A stretch of DNA of 64,000 nucleotides from Flavobacterium bizetiae (GTDB taxonomy: Bacteria; Bacteroidota; Bacteroidia; Flavobacteriales; Flavobacteriaceae). The position numbers and the translations under genes were made by a program. Below are positions 27,570-36,292 of this stretch, in pieces (position 1 is the stretch's first letter; the number at the start of each line of letters is the position of its first letter). The stretch covers positions 1 through 64,000 of the forward strand of contig NZ_CADCSU010000054.1 of the NCBI RefSeq assembly GCF_902804475.1. Direction: 5' to 3'. A model generated the notes under the pieces. That model was not told the DNA's origin. It saw only the letters and a program-made list of their open reading frames with translations, and ran no database searches.

Positions 27570-28979
27570 TTATTGAATATTCTTTGATTTTTTATCAGAA
27601 ACCATCAGTTCCTCAATCTCTTCAAGACTTTTGTTTTTGGTTTCAGGAAGTTTTTTGAATACAAACAGAAATCCTAGGGCACAGATCACTCCGTAGATCC
27701 AGAAAGTTCCGGATGTGCCTAAATATTCGTTGAAAATAGGGAATGTCTGTACCAAAAGTGCAGAGGCAATCCAGAGAGCAAATGTCGCTACAGACATCGC
27801 AACACCTCTGATTCGGTTAGGGAAAATTTCAGATAAAATAACCCACGTGATAGGAGCAAGAGACATGGCATAAATAGCGATCGCTAATAATACCAGTAAT
27901 AATAATGGGAATCCGGTAACATTGGTATAATAAAAATACCCCAATAAAGCGTAGATTACAGCAAGTGCGCCAGAACCAAAAAGCATTAGTTTTTTACGGC
28001 CAATTTTGTCTACAGTTCCCATCGCAACCAATGTAAACACAAGGTTGATGCTTCCTGTAATAACAATATTCATAAATAAATCGTTGATACTATAACCCGC
28101 CGAAACGAAGATTTCCTGAGCATAGTTAAAGATGATATTGATACCGCACCATTGCTGAAAAGCGGCCAATACAATCCCGATTGTTAGAATTGGTAATGCT
28201 TTTTTATCCAGTAACATTCTGAAATCAGTTTTCTCGCTTTCGTCGGTAAACGTTTCTTTTATTTTTACCGTAGCTTCTTTGGCGTAGGCCAAACCTCCAA
28301 TTTTAGTTAGCGTATTTTCGGCTGTATCGTAATTTCCTTTTTTAGCCAAATATCTTGGGCTTTCAGGAATTAAAAACATTAATATAAAAAATAGAACTGC
28401 AGGGAAAAATCCAGCCCAAAACATCCATCTCCAGCCCGTTTGTCCGTTCCATGAAGCCAGAATTTCAACGTGTGTATATCCTGCCGGAATAACTTCGGTA
28501 ATCAGCATATTGGTGATTTGTGCGGCAAGAATACCTATAACTACAGTAAGTTGGTTGATTGATACAAAAAGTCCGCGGGTTTCTTGCGGAGCGATTTCGG
28601 CAATATATAAGGGTGAAATTGTCGACGCAATTCCAATCCCGATTCCGCCAATAATACGCCAGATAATAAATACCGTAAAAGTTTCTGAGGCTCCGGTTCC
28701 AAGAGCCGATAAGGAGAATAATATGGCGGCAACGATCAACATAGGACGTCTGCCGTAAGTATCTGCCAGTTTTCCGGCAACGGCTGCTCCCGCAACACAG
28801 CCTACAAGCGCACTACTCATTGCCCAGCCCTGAAGCGCAGGAGAATTAGAAATGCCAAAATAAATTTCGTAAAATGGTTTTGCACCACCTATTACAACCC
28901 AGTCGTATCCAAAGAGTAAACCACCCAATGCTGCGACAAGGCTAATTGATAGTAAAAAGGTATAATTATAATTTTTCAT
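27570..28979 (-). CDS. MFS sugar:proton symporter (XylE/sugar porter family)
   Basis: Inner-membrane protein of 469 aa with 12 hydrophobic helices. Family motifs are GLLFGYDWVVIGGAKPFYE in helix 1, LADTYGRRP in the first loop, PESPRYLAKKG before the central loop, QQWCGINIIFNYA in helix 7 and KLPETKNKSLEEIEE at the C-terminus. It would import a hexose or pentose released by the PUL. It starts 128 bp after the AraC regulator gene end, on the same strand, and precedes the DUF5107 gene by 18 bp. The substrate is unknown; galactose or mannose would fit the enzymes around it. Confidence 0.9.
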   Translation of the reverse strand: MKNYNYTFLLSISLVAALGGLLFGYDWVVIGGAKPFYEIYFGISNSPALQGWAMSSALVGCVAGAAVAGKLADTYGRRPMLIVAAILFSLSALGTGASETFTVFIIWRIIGGIGIGIASTISPLYIAEIAPQETRGLFVSINQLTVVIGILAAQITNMLITEVIPAGYTHVEILASWNGQTGWRWMFWAGFFPAVLFFILMFLIPESPRYLAKKGNYDTAENTLTKIGGLAYAKEATVKIKETFTDESEKTDFRMLLDKKALPILTIGIVLAAFQQWCGINIIFNYAQEIFVSAGYSINDLFMNIVITGSINLVFTLVAMGTVDKIGRKKLMLFGSGALAVIYALLGYFYYTNVTGFPLLLLVLLAIAIYAMSLAPITWVILSEIFPNRIRGVAMSVATFALWIASALLVQTFPIFNEYLGTSGTFWIYGVICALGFLFVFKKLPETKNKSLEEIEELMVSDKKSKNIQ

Positions 28980-29107
28980 AAAAAGGTTTTAATAGCTTTT
29001 GTAAAATTAGCAGAACAGGAACCTTTGATTTATGGATATTTTTTTTGAATAGATGGATTATAATACGATTTTTTTGCGCTTCTGGCTAAAATACGAAAAC
29101 AATTGCG

Positions 29108-30016
29108 TTACTGCTTGTATTCCGTGCGATATTGTATGGGCGAAGTGCTCATTATTTTTTTGAATAAACGCGAAAAATACAACGGATCATTAAACCCCAA
29201 AGCAAAGCTTATTTCTTTAATACTCATAGTGGTAAAGCTGAGATATTGACAGGCTTTTTGCATTTTTAAGTAATTGAAATAATGTATAGGAGAGTAGCCC
29301 GTTTGCTTCTTAAACAAGGTAAAAAAGTGCGAAGACGAGTAATTAAAGTAAGCAGCGACATCATTGATTTTTAGCGCTAAATCCAGATGTTTTTTCATAT
29401 AATCAATTGCGGACTCAATAGTATTATCCTCTGAAAATTGCCTGTTTTTTTTGATGAAAAATCGCTCATATAAAAAAGCATTCAATAATTGCCATAACGA
29501 GAGATTGGCATATTCCAGATTACTGGCACTATAACCATCTTCCATAACATCCAGGATATTTTCAAAAAGTTCAATACGTCTTTCTTCAAGCGACAATTGA
29601 GGCGCTGTATCAGGAAATTCGGTAATGAACTTTTCGTAGAAATGTGGCGCTTGAGGCCCGGTAAAATGAATCCAGTAAATACTCCACGGATTTTGTTTTA
29701 GTGCATAATAATCATGCGCCACTTCAGGAGGTATTATATAAAAGGTATTCGCTTTGAGCGTTATGGTTTTGTTTTCTTTACTAATGATACCTTCACCTTT
29801 ATAACAATAAATAAGAATGTATTGTTTGCTGCCATGTTTTCGTTTCATCGAATGGTGGCTTGCATTCGGGAAAACTCCAATATCTGTAAAATACAAACTG
29901 GCAATAAGTGCATTTTTTTTAATGCTCGAAAGTATGTTTTTAGGAATCACGATCATACGTTGGCCTAAAAAACCTTCTTTAACTTTTATCTTTTCCTTTT
30001 GTGGTGAATTCTTCAT
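29108..30016 (-). CDS. AraC-family regulator with cupin sensor domain
   Basis: 302 aa. Residues about 50-150 form an AraC-type cupin sugar-binding domain (LIYCYKGEGIISKENKTITL, YIIPPEVAHDYYA, IYWIHFTG). The last 100 residues are a double helix-turn-helix (LALKINDVAAYFNYSSSHFF, MSIKEISFALGFNDPLYFSR then LFKK). Such proteins usually activate sugar uptake and breakdown genes when their sugar is bound. It is divergent from the mutarotase gene, and the two promoters overlap at 30080-30124. It lies upstream of the porter and DUF5107 genes on its own strand, which are its likely targets. Confidence 0.88.
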   Translation of the reverse strand: MKNSPQKEKIKVKEGFLGQRMIVIPKNILSSIKKNALIASLYFTDIGVFPNASHHSMKRKHGSKQYILIYCYKGEGIISKENKTITLKANTFYIIPPEVAHDYYALKQNPWSIYWIHFTGPQAPHFYEKFITEFPDTAPQLSLEERRIELFENILDVMEDGYSASNLEYANLSLWQLLNAFLYERFFIKKNRQFSEDNTIESAIDYMKKHLDLALKINDVAAYFNYSSSHFFTLFKKQTGYSPIHYFNYLKMQKACQYLSFTTMSIKEISFALGFNDPLYFSRLFKKIMSTSPIQYRTEYKQ

Positions 30017-30079
30017 TTTTGCGGATACTATTTTTCAAATATCGTAATTTAATCCATGTTTTTAAAAAAAATGTCCATT

Positions 30080-30124
30080 TTGATGACAATAATCAAAACT
30101 ACATTTGAAACATTCGAATAACAA
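30080..30124. promoter_or_regulatory. Overlapping divergent promoters of araC-type and mutarotase genes
   Basis: Minus strand: TTG (complement of CAA, 30122-30124), 20 bp, then TAGTTTTG (30101-30094), a perfect match, 78 bp before the regulator start. Plus strand: TTG 30080-30082, 17 bp, then TACATTTG (30100-30107), 48 bp before the mutarotase start. The -7 boxes overlap by 2 bp, so the two directions probably compete. Confidence 0.65.
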
Positions 30125-30155
30125 TGATGTTTTTCAATCCTTTTTTTAAAACTAT

Positions 30156-31196
30156 ATGAATTCTATTAATAATATTGTATGCGAACCTTTTGGCGTATGC
30201 GATGGCAAAGAAATCTTTAACTTTCGACTCACCAATGTTCACGGAAACTATGTTGAACTCCTTAATTATGGAGCCATAGTAAAATCCATAGTGGTGCCGG
30301 ACAAAAACGGAATTAAAGAAAATGTAGTCTTAGGATTTCCTACTCTTGAAGGATATCTAAAAGACAAATCTTATATAGGAGCAACGGTTGGGCGTTTTGC
30401 CAACAGAATCAATAATGCGGAATTTTCGATCGAAAATAAAACCTATTATCTCGATAAAAACGATGGAAAAAACAACAATCACAGCGGTTCTGCAGGATTT
30501 AACAACAAGGTTTTTGATTTTGCGATAAAGGATGATGCGATAGTTTTTATTCTGGAAAGCAACAGTGGAGAAGGCGGTTTCCCCGGAAACTTAAAATCAA
30601 AAGTGATGTATAACTGGACGGATAAAAACGAACTCAAAATTAAATATTTGGCTTTAGCCGATGAACCAACGCCGCTCAATTTTACCAATCATTCTTATTT
30701 TAATTTATCGGCCTGTAAAGAAAAAATACAGCATCATTTTCTAAAAATTGAAGCAGACAAAATAGTTGAAAGTACGGCAGATTATATCCCAACAGGGAAA
30801 ATTTTACCCGCAGAAAACTATGCTTTTCAAAACTATAAATTAGGAGATGTGATGAAAAATTGCGGACTCAACACGTATTATATTTTTAATGATAATAAAA
30901 TACGTCCCGATTTTTCATGTGAATTATTCGAAGAAAAATCAGGTAGAAAGTTACTCGTAAAAACTACTTATCCCGGCGTACAATTGTACACAGGAGATTA
31001 TCTTAATAGTGCTGTTTTGGGCGAACATGGCAAGTTTTACGAACCTTTCGACGGGCTTTGTTTAGAATGCCAATATTATCCGGACAGTCCGAATCACACC
31101 CATTTCCCAAATACAATTTTCGAAGCCGGACAAGTTTATAATGAAACGATTATCTATGCTTTTGATGTTGTGATTCCAAAATATGCCACAGATTAG
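30156..31196 (+). CDS. galM: Aldose 1-epimerase (galactose mutarotase)
   Basis: 346 aa, no signal peptide. Interconverts alpha and beta anomers of galactose or other aldoses in the cytoplasm. GRFANRINNAEFSI near 70-83, NNHSGSAGF, NHSYFNLS (a catalytic-region His) and GLCLECQYYPDSPN (with the catalytic Glu region near residue 306) are standard GalM motifs. Since alpha-galactosidases release alpha-galactose and kinases prefer one anomer, it complements GH36 and GH97. It precedes the GH97 gene on the same strand by 119 bp and is divergent from the AraC regulator gene. Confidence 0.92.
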   Translation: MNSINNIVCEPFGVCDGKEIFNFRLTNVHGNYVELLNYGAIVKSIVVPDKNGIKENVVLGFPTLEGYLKDKSYIGATVGRFANRINNAEFSIENKTYYLDKNDGKNNNHSGSAGFNNKVFDFAIKDDAIVFILESNSGEGGFPGNLKSKVMYNWTDKNELKIKYLALADEPTPLNFTNHSYFNLSACKEKIQHHFLKIEADKIVESTADYIPTGKILPAENYAFQNYKLGDVMKNCGLNTYYIFNDNKIRPDFSCELFEEKSGRKLLVKTTYPGVQLYTGDYLNSAVLGEHGKFYEPFDGLCLECQYYPDSPNHTHFPNTIFEAGQVYNETIIYAFDVVIPKYATD

Positions 31197-31315
31197 AAAG
31201 ATTAAAATGATTTTTTAGCGATTAATTGTAGAAATTAATTCGTGCTCATTCGTGAATTCGTGGCAAAAAAATTACAATTACTAAAAATTGAACTATCACC
31301 TCTAAATTATATACA

Positions 31316-33244
31316 ATGAAAAAAATGCTTATTCATAGATCCTTAAGTTTGCTGATACCCGCAATGTTTTTTGTGCAGCTAACCACTAAAGCACAAAACG
31401 ATGGACTTTCTCTAAAGTCTAAAGATAATCTCAACAAAATCGAGTTGTCTTTCGCTAAAGATGGAAGCTTATCTTATGAAGTAACACGACGTGACAAAAA
31501 GATACTTTTAAATTCTCCGCTGGGTCTGACTTTCACCAACAATGATTTTACTTCTGGATTATCAGTGGTAAAAGTTTCACCTGTCGAAGAAAAGGTAGAA
31601 AAATACGAGCTTAAAGTGGCGAATAATAAAATTGCCAATCATGTTTTTAAAAGTAAAAGCATCACGTTTAAAAACGGGCAAGGTGCTTTGATGACAATAG
31701 ATTTAATTGCCGGAGAAGAAGGAGTTGCTTTTAGATACAGATTTGCCGAAAAAGAAAATCAAACCAGAGTTCTTAAAAATGAAAGTACAGGATTCCATAT
31801 TGATCAAAATGCCAAAGGATGGCTTCAACCTTACAATAAGGCTGGAGATTATACTCCGGGTTATGAAGATTTTTATATTAATGTAAAACCTGGAGACCCA
31901 ATAAATGGTGCAAGAGGTGAATCTGTGGGTTGGTGTATGCCGGCACTTTTTAATGTAAACGATGCTAAAAGTTGGGTTCTAATTGCAGAATCTGCAACTG
32001 ACGGTTCGTTTCCGGGATGCCATTTGCAACCCGATTCTAAAGGCGGAATTTACAATATAGCTTTCGCTAAAAAAGACGAGAAATTTACGTTGCCTTTACC
32101 GGATAAAGAAGCTTATCCGGAATCAAATTTACCTTGGACAATGCCTTGGAGAGTAATTATGATTGGCGATAAAGCAGGAGATATTTTATTATCGACTATG
32201 ATTACAGATTTGGCTCCAGCCTCAAAAATCGAAGATACTTCGTGGATTGTATCCGGAAAAGCTGCATGGTCCTGGTGGTCACATCCTGAGGATTTTACTC
32301 CGGAAATGTACAATAAATTTACAGATGTTTCGGCTTCATTTGGTTTTAGATACACGCTTTTTGATGCCGGATGGGAAAAAGCCAATAAAGAAGGAAAAAT
32401 TATCGATTACGCTTTAGCAAAAGGAGTTCAGCCATTGGTTTGGGGATATTCAGCAGAGTATTTTGACGCGGATAAAAGAAAGAAAAGATTCAAAGAACTG
32501 GCTGATATGGGCGTAAAAGGAGTTAAAATAGATTTTTGGTGCTCAGATCGTCAAGAAGTTATGGGAACTTTGCAATCGGTTTTTGAAGATGCTGCGAAAC
32601 AACATTTATTAGTAAACTTACACGGAACAACGGTACCAAGAGGATGGCACAGAACATGGCCTAATTTTGTAACAGCCGAAGCAATTCTAGGAACCGAAAG
32701 CTATTTTTACGAGCCAAGATTTCCGGAAATGGCAGCAGAACAAAACACCGTATTGCCTTTTACAAGAAACGTAGCCGGACCTTCTGATTATACGCCGTTT
32801 GCATTAACTTTTAGAAAATACACTCGTTTAAATACAGGAACACATGAATTGGCGATGGCGATGATTTATACATCAGGAATTATTCATTTTGCCGATTCAG
32901 AAGAGGTTTTTAATTCATTACCAAATGAATTGAAGAATCTATTAAAAGAAATGCCGGCGACTTGGGATAAAACAGAATGCATCATTGCAGAACCAGGAAA
33001 AGCAGTTGTATTATCGCGTAAAAAAGACAACCTTTCGTATATCGTGGGAATCAACGGAACAAACAAAGTAAATCCAGTTTCAATCGATCTTAAAAAATAT
33101 GGAAAAGGCTATTCAAAATTCAGAATTATCTCTGAAGGCAAAGACCCGTTAATGGATTTTAAAGTAGAAACTCATCCGATAACTTCAAAATGGCAGTATA
33201 ACTTAGCTCCAAAAGGAGGATTTATTATTGAGTTTATAAAGTAA
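31316..33244 (+). CDS. GH97 family retaining alpha-galactosidase
   Basis: Exported enzyme of 642 aa (signal peptide to about TTKAQ, residue 27). It has the N-terminal beta-super-sandwich, a TIM barrel and a C-terminal sheet typical of GH97. GVKIDFW (402-408) offers Asp406 as nucleophile and FVTAEAILGTE (451-461) offers Glu455 as acid/base. The nucleophile Asp on the KIDF strand marks the retaining alpha-galactosidase branch, as in BtGH97b; the inverting SusB alpha-glucosidases use Glu pairs instead. It is the third alpha-galactosidase-type enzyme of the locus and lies downstream of galM. It marks the end of the PUL, followed by a terminator and an inverted repeat. Confidence 0.88.
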   Translation: MKKMLIHRSLSLLIPAMFFVQLTTKAQNDGLSLKSKDNLNKIELSFAKDGSLSYEVTRRDKKILLNSPLGLTFTNNDFTSGLSVVKVSPVEEKVEKYELKVANNKIANHVFKSKSITFKNGQGALMTIDLIAGEEGVAFRYRFAEKENQTRVLKNESTGFHIDQNAKGWLQPYNKAGDYTPGYEDFYINVKPGDPINGARGESVGWCMPALFNVNDAKSWVLIAESATDGSFPGCHLQPDSKGGIYNIAFAKKDEKFTLPLPDKEAYPESNLPWTMPWRVIMIGDKAGDILLSTMITDLAPASKIEDTSWIVSGKAAWSWWSHPEDFTPEMYNKFTDVSASFGFRYTLFDAGWEKANKEGKIIDYALAKGVQPLVWGYSAEYFDADKRKKRFKELADMGVKGVKIDFWCSDRQEVMGTLQSVFEDAAKQHLLVNLHGTTVPRGWHRTWPNFVTAEAILGTESYFYEPRFPEMAAEQNTVLPFTRNVAGPSDYTPFALTFRKYTRLNTGTHELAMAMIYTSGIIHFADSEEVFNSLPNELKNLLKEMPATWDKTECIIAEPGKAVVLSRKKDNLSYIVGINGTNKVNPVSIDLKKYGKGYSKFRIISEGKDPLMDFKVETHPITSKWQYNLAPKGGFIIEFIK

Positions 33245-33296
33245 TAATATTTTTAATGGGAGTGTCTTTTTAACCGCAAAGCACGCAAAAGTTTAC

Positions 33297-33349
33297 GCAA
33301 AGTTCGCAAAGCTATTTCAATATATAGCTTTGCGAACTTTGCATTTTTT
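33297..33349 (+). terminator. Terminator after the GH97 gene
   Basis: GCAAAGTTCGCAAAGCTAT (33297-33315) pairs perfectly over 19 bp with 33324-33342, leaving an 8-nt loop, and is followed by ATTTTTTAT. It is typical of intrinsic terminators built on the GCAAAG repeats seen in this genome. Confidence 0.8.
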
Positions 33350-33400
33350 ATAAAAACAACATAATAAAATCTTCCGTTCTTTGCGGTAAAACTTACCATT

Positions 33401-33480
33401 AAACCATATAAGTGATATAAGTAATTTAAGCTTAATTATATGTAGATCTATAATATGAACTTATATCACTTATATGGTTT
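33401..33480. repeat. 22-bp perfect inverted repeat (ACTTATAT family) at the PUL edge
   Basis: Arms 33401-33422 and 33459-33480 are exact reverse complements; the right arm reads ACTTATATCACTTATATGG then TTT. The 36-nt loop is AT-rich. Bases 33453-33479 match 68-94 with one difference in 27 and in the same orientation, so related sequences bracket the PUL. It also lies 8 bp from the stop of the converging permease gene and may help terminate both transcripts. Confidence 0.8.
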
Positions 33481-33487
33481 AAAAATT

Positions 33488-34864
33488 TTAGATGGTTTGT
33501 TTTTTAAAATTCCTCCATCCAAAACCAATCAGCAATAAATTGAAAAGTAATAAAGGCAAAAATGCTTTTGCAAAACTTACTTCAGATGGATCATTAAAAG
33601 TTTCCACTTTAAATTTAGACCAGTTTTCTTTACTAACATCTGCATTATCAAATATTTTTGGATAGAAATACAAACGCATTTTTTCATGGAATTGCTTTGT
33701 CTCTTTCAAAAATAAAAGCTGGTTTCCCAGATCAGATTGAGCAATTTCGTTTAACTGAATCTGAGTGTGTAAAGTTGGAATAAAGTGCGCAATAAGCTGA
33801 CTCGCTTTGTTTCGCTGTTGTAATTTATGCTCTAATTCCTGAGATTGTTTTGCCGAATCATCATCTCCCGCTTGTTGCATGGCATAATACCAAAGCCAGC
33901 TGAATTCTTTGTCCGGCAAAGGATACGTTTTAAATTGCGGATAATGATTGTAGAATTTATCCATTGTTATTTTTTTATCCATATCCCATTTTTCATGATA
34001 GGCATTTCTTTGCTTAACCGTCAATTCTAAAGCTTCCGGAATTGGAAATTTATTGACAATATAAGTATTGATTGTTGCCGGTAAAATGATGATCAAAAAC
34101 AACCAGATTGTCAATAAAATAACCGCATTGAAGTTTGAATTTTGTTGTAACGAAACAATGAAAAAGCTTATAGCAAACCAAAAAAGGATGTATAAAATTC
34201 CGAGACCGTAAAAGGTAAAAAGTGCCTGATTAAGCGGAATATTCAAAAATAAAATTGCGATAAAAAGTACCATTGTTAAAAGCGCAATTAAACTTAAAAT
34301 TCTAATGTAGAATAACTTCAGGATGTATAAAAAAGTATTATCGCTTTGTGTAGCGACAATTTTCCATGTTCCGCTTTCTTTTTCTTCTGAAACCAGATTA
34401 TAAGAAAAGGCAATGATTAATAGTGGAAAAAGATAAATCAGTACAAAACTAAAATCGATGTTTCCGGATAATAAATTGTTGGGGTTATTTAATTCCGAGT
34501 CGTATTTCTGACCTTCTAAACCTCGAATTGTAACACTTTGTATCGACGGATTTACATCTCTTTGCCCAATTGCCAAACTATTAACAGGTAAGGTTGCATT
34601 GACCAATGAAAATTTGATGTAATAGAGCAGAAGCCCCATTTCGTCTTTATGAAAAGCAGCATTTCTGGCAATATGTTCTTTTTGATAAAGTGCCGCTTCT
34701 TTAATATTATTCTGTTGCTTTTGCTGAAATTGCTGACCAATTAAAAGACTTATAAAACAGATAATTAAAAGGAAAATCAGTCCGATTTTGGTTCCTTTCG
34801 ATCGTATGAAATTTTTAAATAGTAATACTAACATATTAAATGGCTTTAAGGTTTTTTGCTGCAA
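33488..34864 (-). CDS. ABC-2 type transporter permease (second permease)
   Basis: 458 aa with about six hydrophobic helices: one near residues 24-44, then a cluster at about 140-270, and a last one at the C-terminus. SEEKESGTWKIVATQS is the conserved cytoplasmic motif after the second helix of ABC-2 permeases. A large extracytoplasmic loop lies between helices 1 and 2 and another between the last two helices, as in DUF3526 permeases. It overlaps the end of the preceding permease gene by 29 bp, so the two are translationally coupled and probably form a heterodimer driven by the ATPase at 38617. ABC-2 permeases usually export or remodel rather than import. Confidence 0.8.
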   Translation of the reverse strand: MQQKTLKPFNMLVLLFKNFIRSKGTKIGLIFLLIICFISLLIGQQFQQKQQNNIKEAALYQKEHIARNAAFHKDEMGLLLYYIKFSLVNATLPVNSLAIGQRDVNPSIQSVTIRGLEGQKYDSELNNPNNLLSGNIDFSFVLIYLFPLLIIAFSYNLVSEEKESGTWKIVATQSDNTFLYILKLFYIRILSLIALLTMVLFIAILFLNIPLNQALFTFYGLGILYILFWFAISFFIVSLQQNSNFNAVILLTIWLFLIIILPATINTYIVNKFPIPEALELTVKQRNAYHEKWDMDKKITMDKFYNHYPQFKTYPLPDKEFSWLWYYAMQQAGDDDSAKQSQELEHKLQQRNKASQLIAHFIPTLHTQIQLNEIAQSDLGNQLLFLKETKQFHEKMRLYFYPKIFDNADVSKENWSKFKVETFNDPSEVSFAKAFLPLLLFNLLLIGFGWRNFKKQTI

Positions 34865-36287
34865 TTCGAATCAAAATAAACAGCATTATAGTCCAGAGAG
34901 TGATAGAGAGAACAGAAACAATTTCAGATTTTAAAACGTCCAAAATTCCTTTTGGTTCATAATGAAATTCGGCGACATCAGCCCAATGTTCTTTGTTGAT
35001 AGTTAGTGGTTTATCATTTGGTCCAGGTTTTTTGTTACTAATGTATTTTACCTGTAAACCATTCATTTTTTGCGCCATGTTATAACGATACTCTTCCGCT
35101 TGTTTCTGAAAATCGATATACGAATCATAATCTGTATTGGATAATCCCATCGATAAATTTTTCATTGCGATATACGGATTCAAAAATGAAACTGTTTTAG
35201 AAAAACTGTTTTGCTTTTCATAAACCTTCAGTAAAGTTTCTAAATGTTGATTGTATATGCGGGAGCTTATTTTCTCCCCTTCGGTCATGATAAATCCGGA
35301 ATAATTAAAAGGCAGTTTTTGTACCGAATCTACTTTGTAGACGCTTAAAAGAGAATCTTTAATCGCTTTATAATGCAAATCATTAGGATTGTGACTGTCT
35401 CCTTGTTTAAGAATATCTTTTTCGATATCACTCTGAAACTGAATTTTAGACGGAGCTTCGTAAATATAAGCGCCAATTGCCTGAGTGGTTCGTGGCAGGA
35501 TAATCGTAAAAACCAACCAAATTCCAATTAGCGAGATTAATGCTTTTTTAGATGTTTTGCTAGATGCAGAAACCAAAACTGCGATCACACAAAAGAAAAT
35601 CAGATAAATAAAATGAAACCCAATAAATAATAGCATTTTGATCGTTTCATCGGCAGAAATGCTGAAATTTTGCAGCAACAACCAGATAAAAACCAAAACA
35701 ATAATGGTTGGGATAAAAAACAGCATAATAACGCTGGCGATTCCTAGTATTTTACCTCTTAATAATTGTTTCCAACTGATTCCCTGACTTAAAAGCAGTT
35801 TTAGAGTTCCGTCTTCTCTTTCGGCTGCGACCGCATTAAAACCTAAGAAAAAGATCAATAAAGGCAATAAAATTTGTAAAACCATTGCAATACTGATTTC
35901 TCCAAATCGAAGCATACTATTAGAAAATCCTGCTTCAGAGAAATTAGCGGTATTTTGCTTGTGCGCTTCCAGAAAAATGGCATTCCCGAAGAAAGGTTCC
36001 ATCCCAAATTCAAAAATACTTAAAGGCGTACTTTTTCTGAAAGCAAAATTTCCGTAATGCGCCATTCGGTGTGGGTTCTTGTCCGGATTTTTCAACCAGT
36101 CTTCTCGGGATTCGTGCTGGTATTTTTCGCTGGTTTCGTTTTGATTGGTATAATTTTCCCAACCAGAAAAAGCAGCATAAAGTAAAATAATCCCAATAAA
36201 AAGGGTGATAATAAAAACTGCCGAATTTTTAAAAACGGAGTTCTTTAAATGTTTGGCGATTAAAATTTCTGTGTGTAATGATTTCAT
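34836..36287 (-). CDS. ABC-2 type transporter permease (first permease)
   Basis: 483 aa, with the same layout as its neighbour: an N-terminal helix at about 24-42, a large external loop (HRMAHYGNFAFRKSTPLSIF near 73-92), then helices from about 132 to 270. AAEREDGTLKLLLSQG is the ABC-2 hallmark loop. A second long external region and a final helix follow. RMAHYG and the two loops fit the DUF3526 group. Its start codon lies 5 bp after the TonB receptor stop, an arrangement implying one operon: ATPase, receptor, permease, permease. The cargo is unknown. Confidence 0.8.
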   Translation of the reverse strand: MKSLHTEILIAKHLKNSVFKNSAVFIITLFIGIILLYAAFSGWENYTNQNETSEKYQHESREDWLKNPDKNPHRMAHYGNFAFRKSTPLSIFEFGMEPFFGNAIFLEAHKQNTANFSEAGFSNSMLRFGEISIAMVLQILLPLLIFFLGFNAVAAEREDGTLKLLLSQGISWKQLLRGKILGIASVIMLFFIPTIIVLVFIWLLLQNFSISADETIKMLLFIGFHFIYLIFFCVIAVLVSASSKTSKKALISLIGIWLVFTIILPRTTQAIGAYIYEAPSKIQFQSDIEKDILKQGDSHNPNDLHYKAIKDSLLSVYKVDSVQKLPFNYSGFIMTEGEKISSRIYNQHLETLLKVYEKQNSFSKTVSFLNPYIAMKNLSMGLSNTDYDSYIDFQKQAEEYRYNMAQKMNGLQVKYISNKKPGPNDKPLTINKEHWADVAEFHYEPKGILDVLKSEIVSVLSITLWTIMLFILIRIAAKNLKAI

Positions 36288-36292
36288 ACCAA

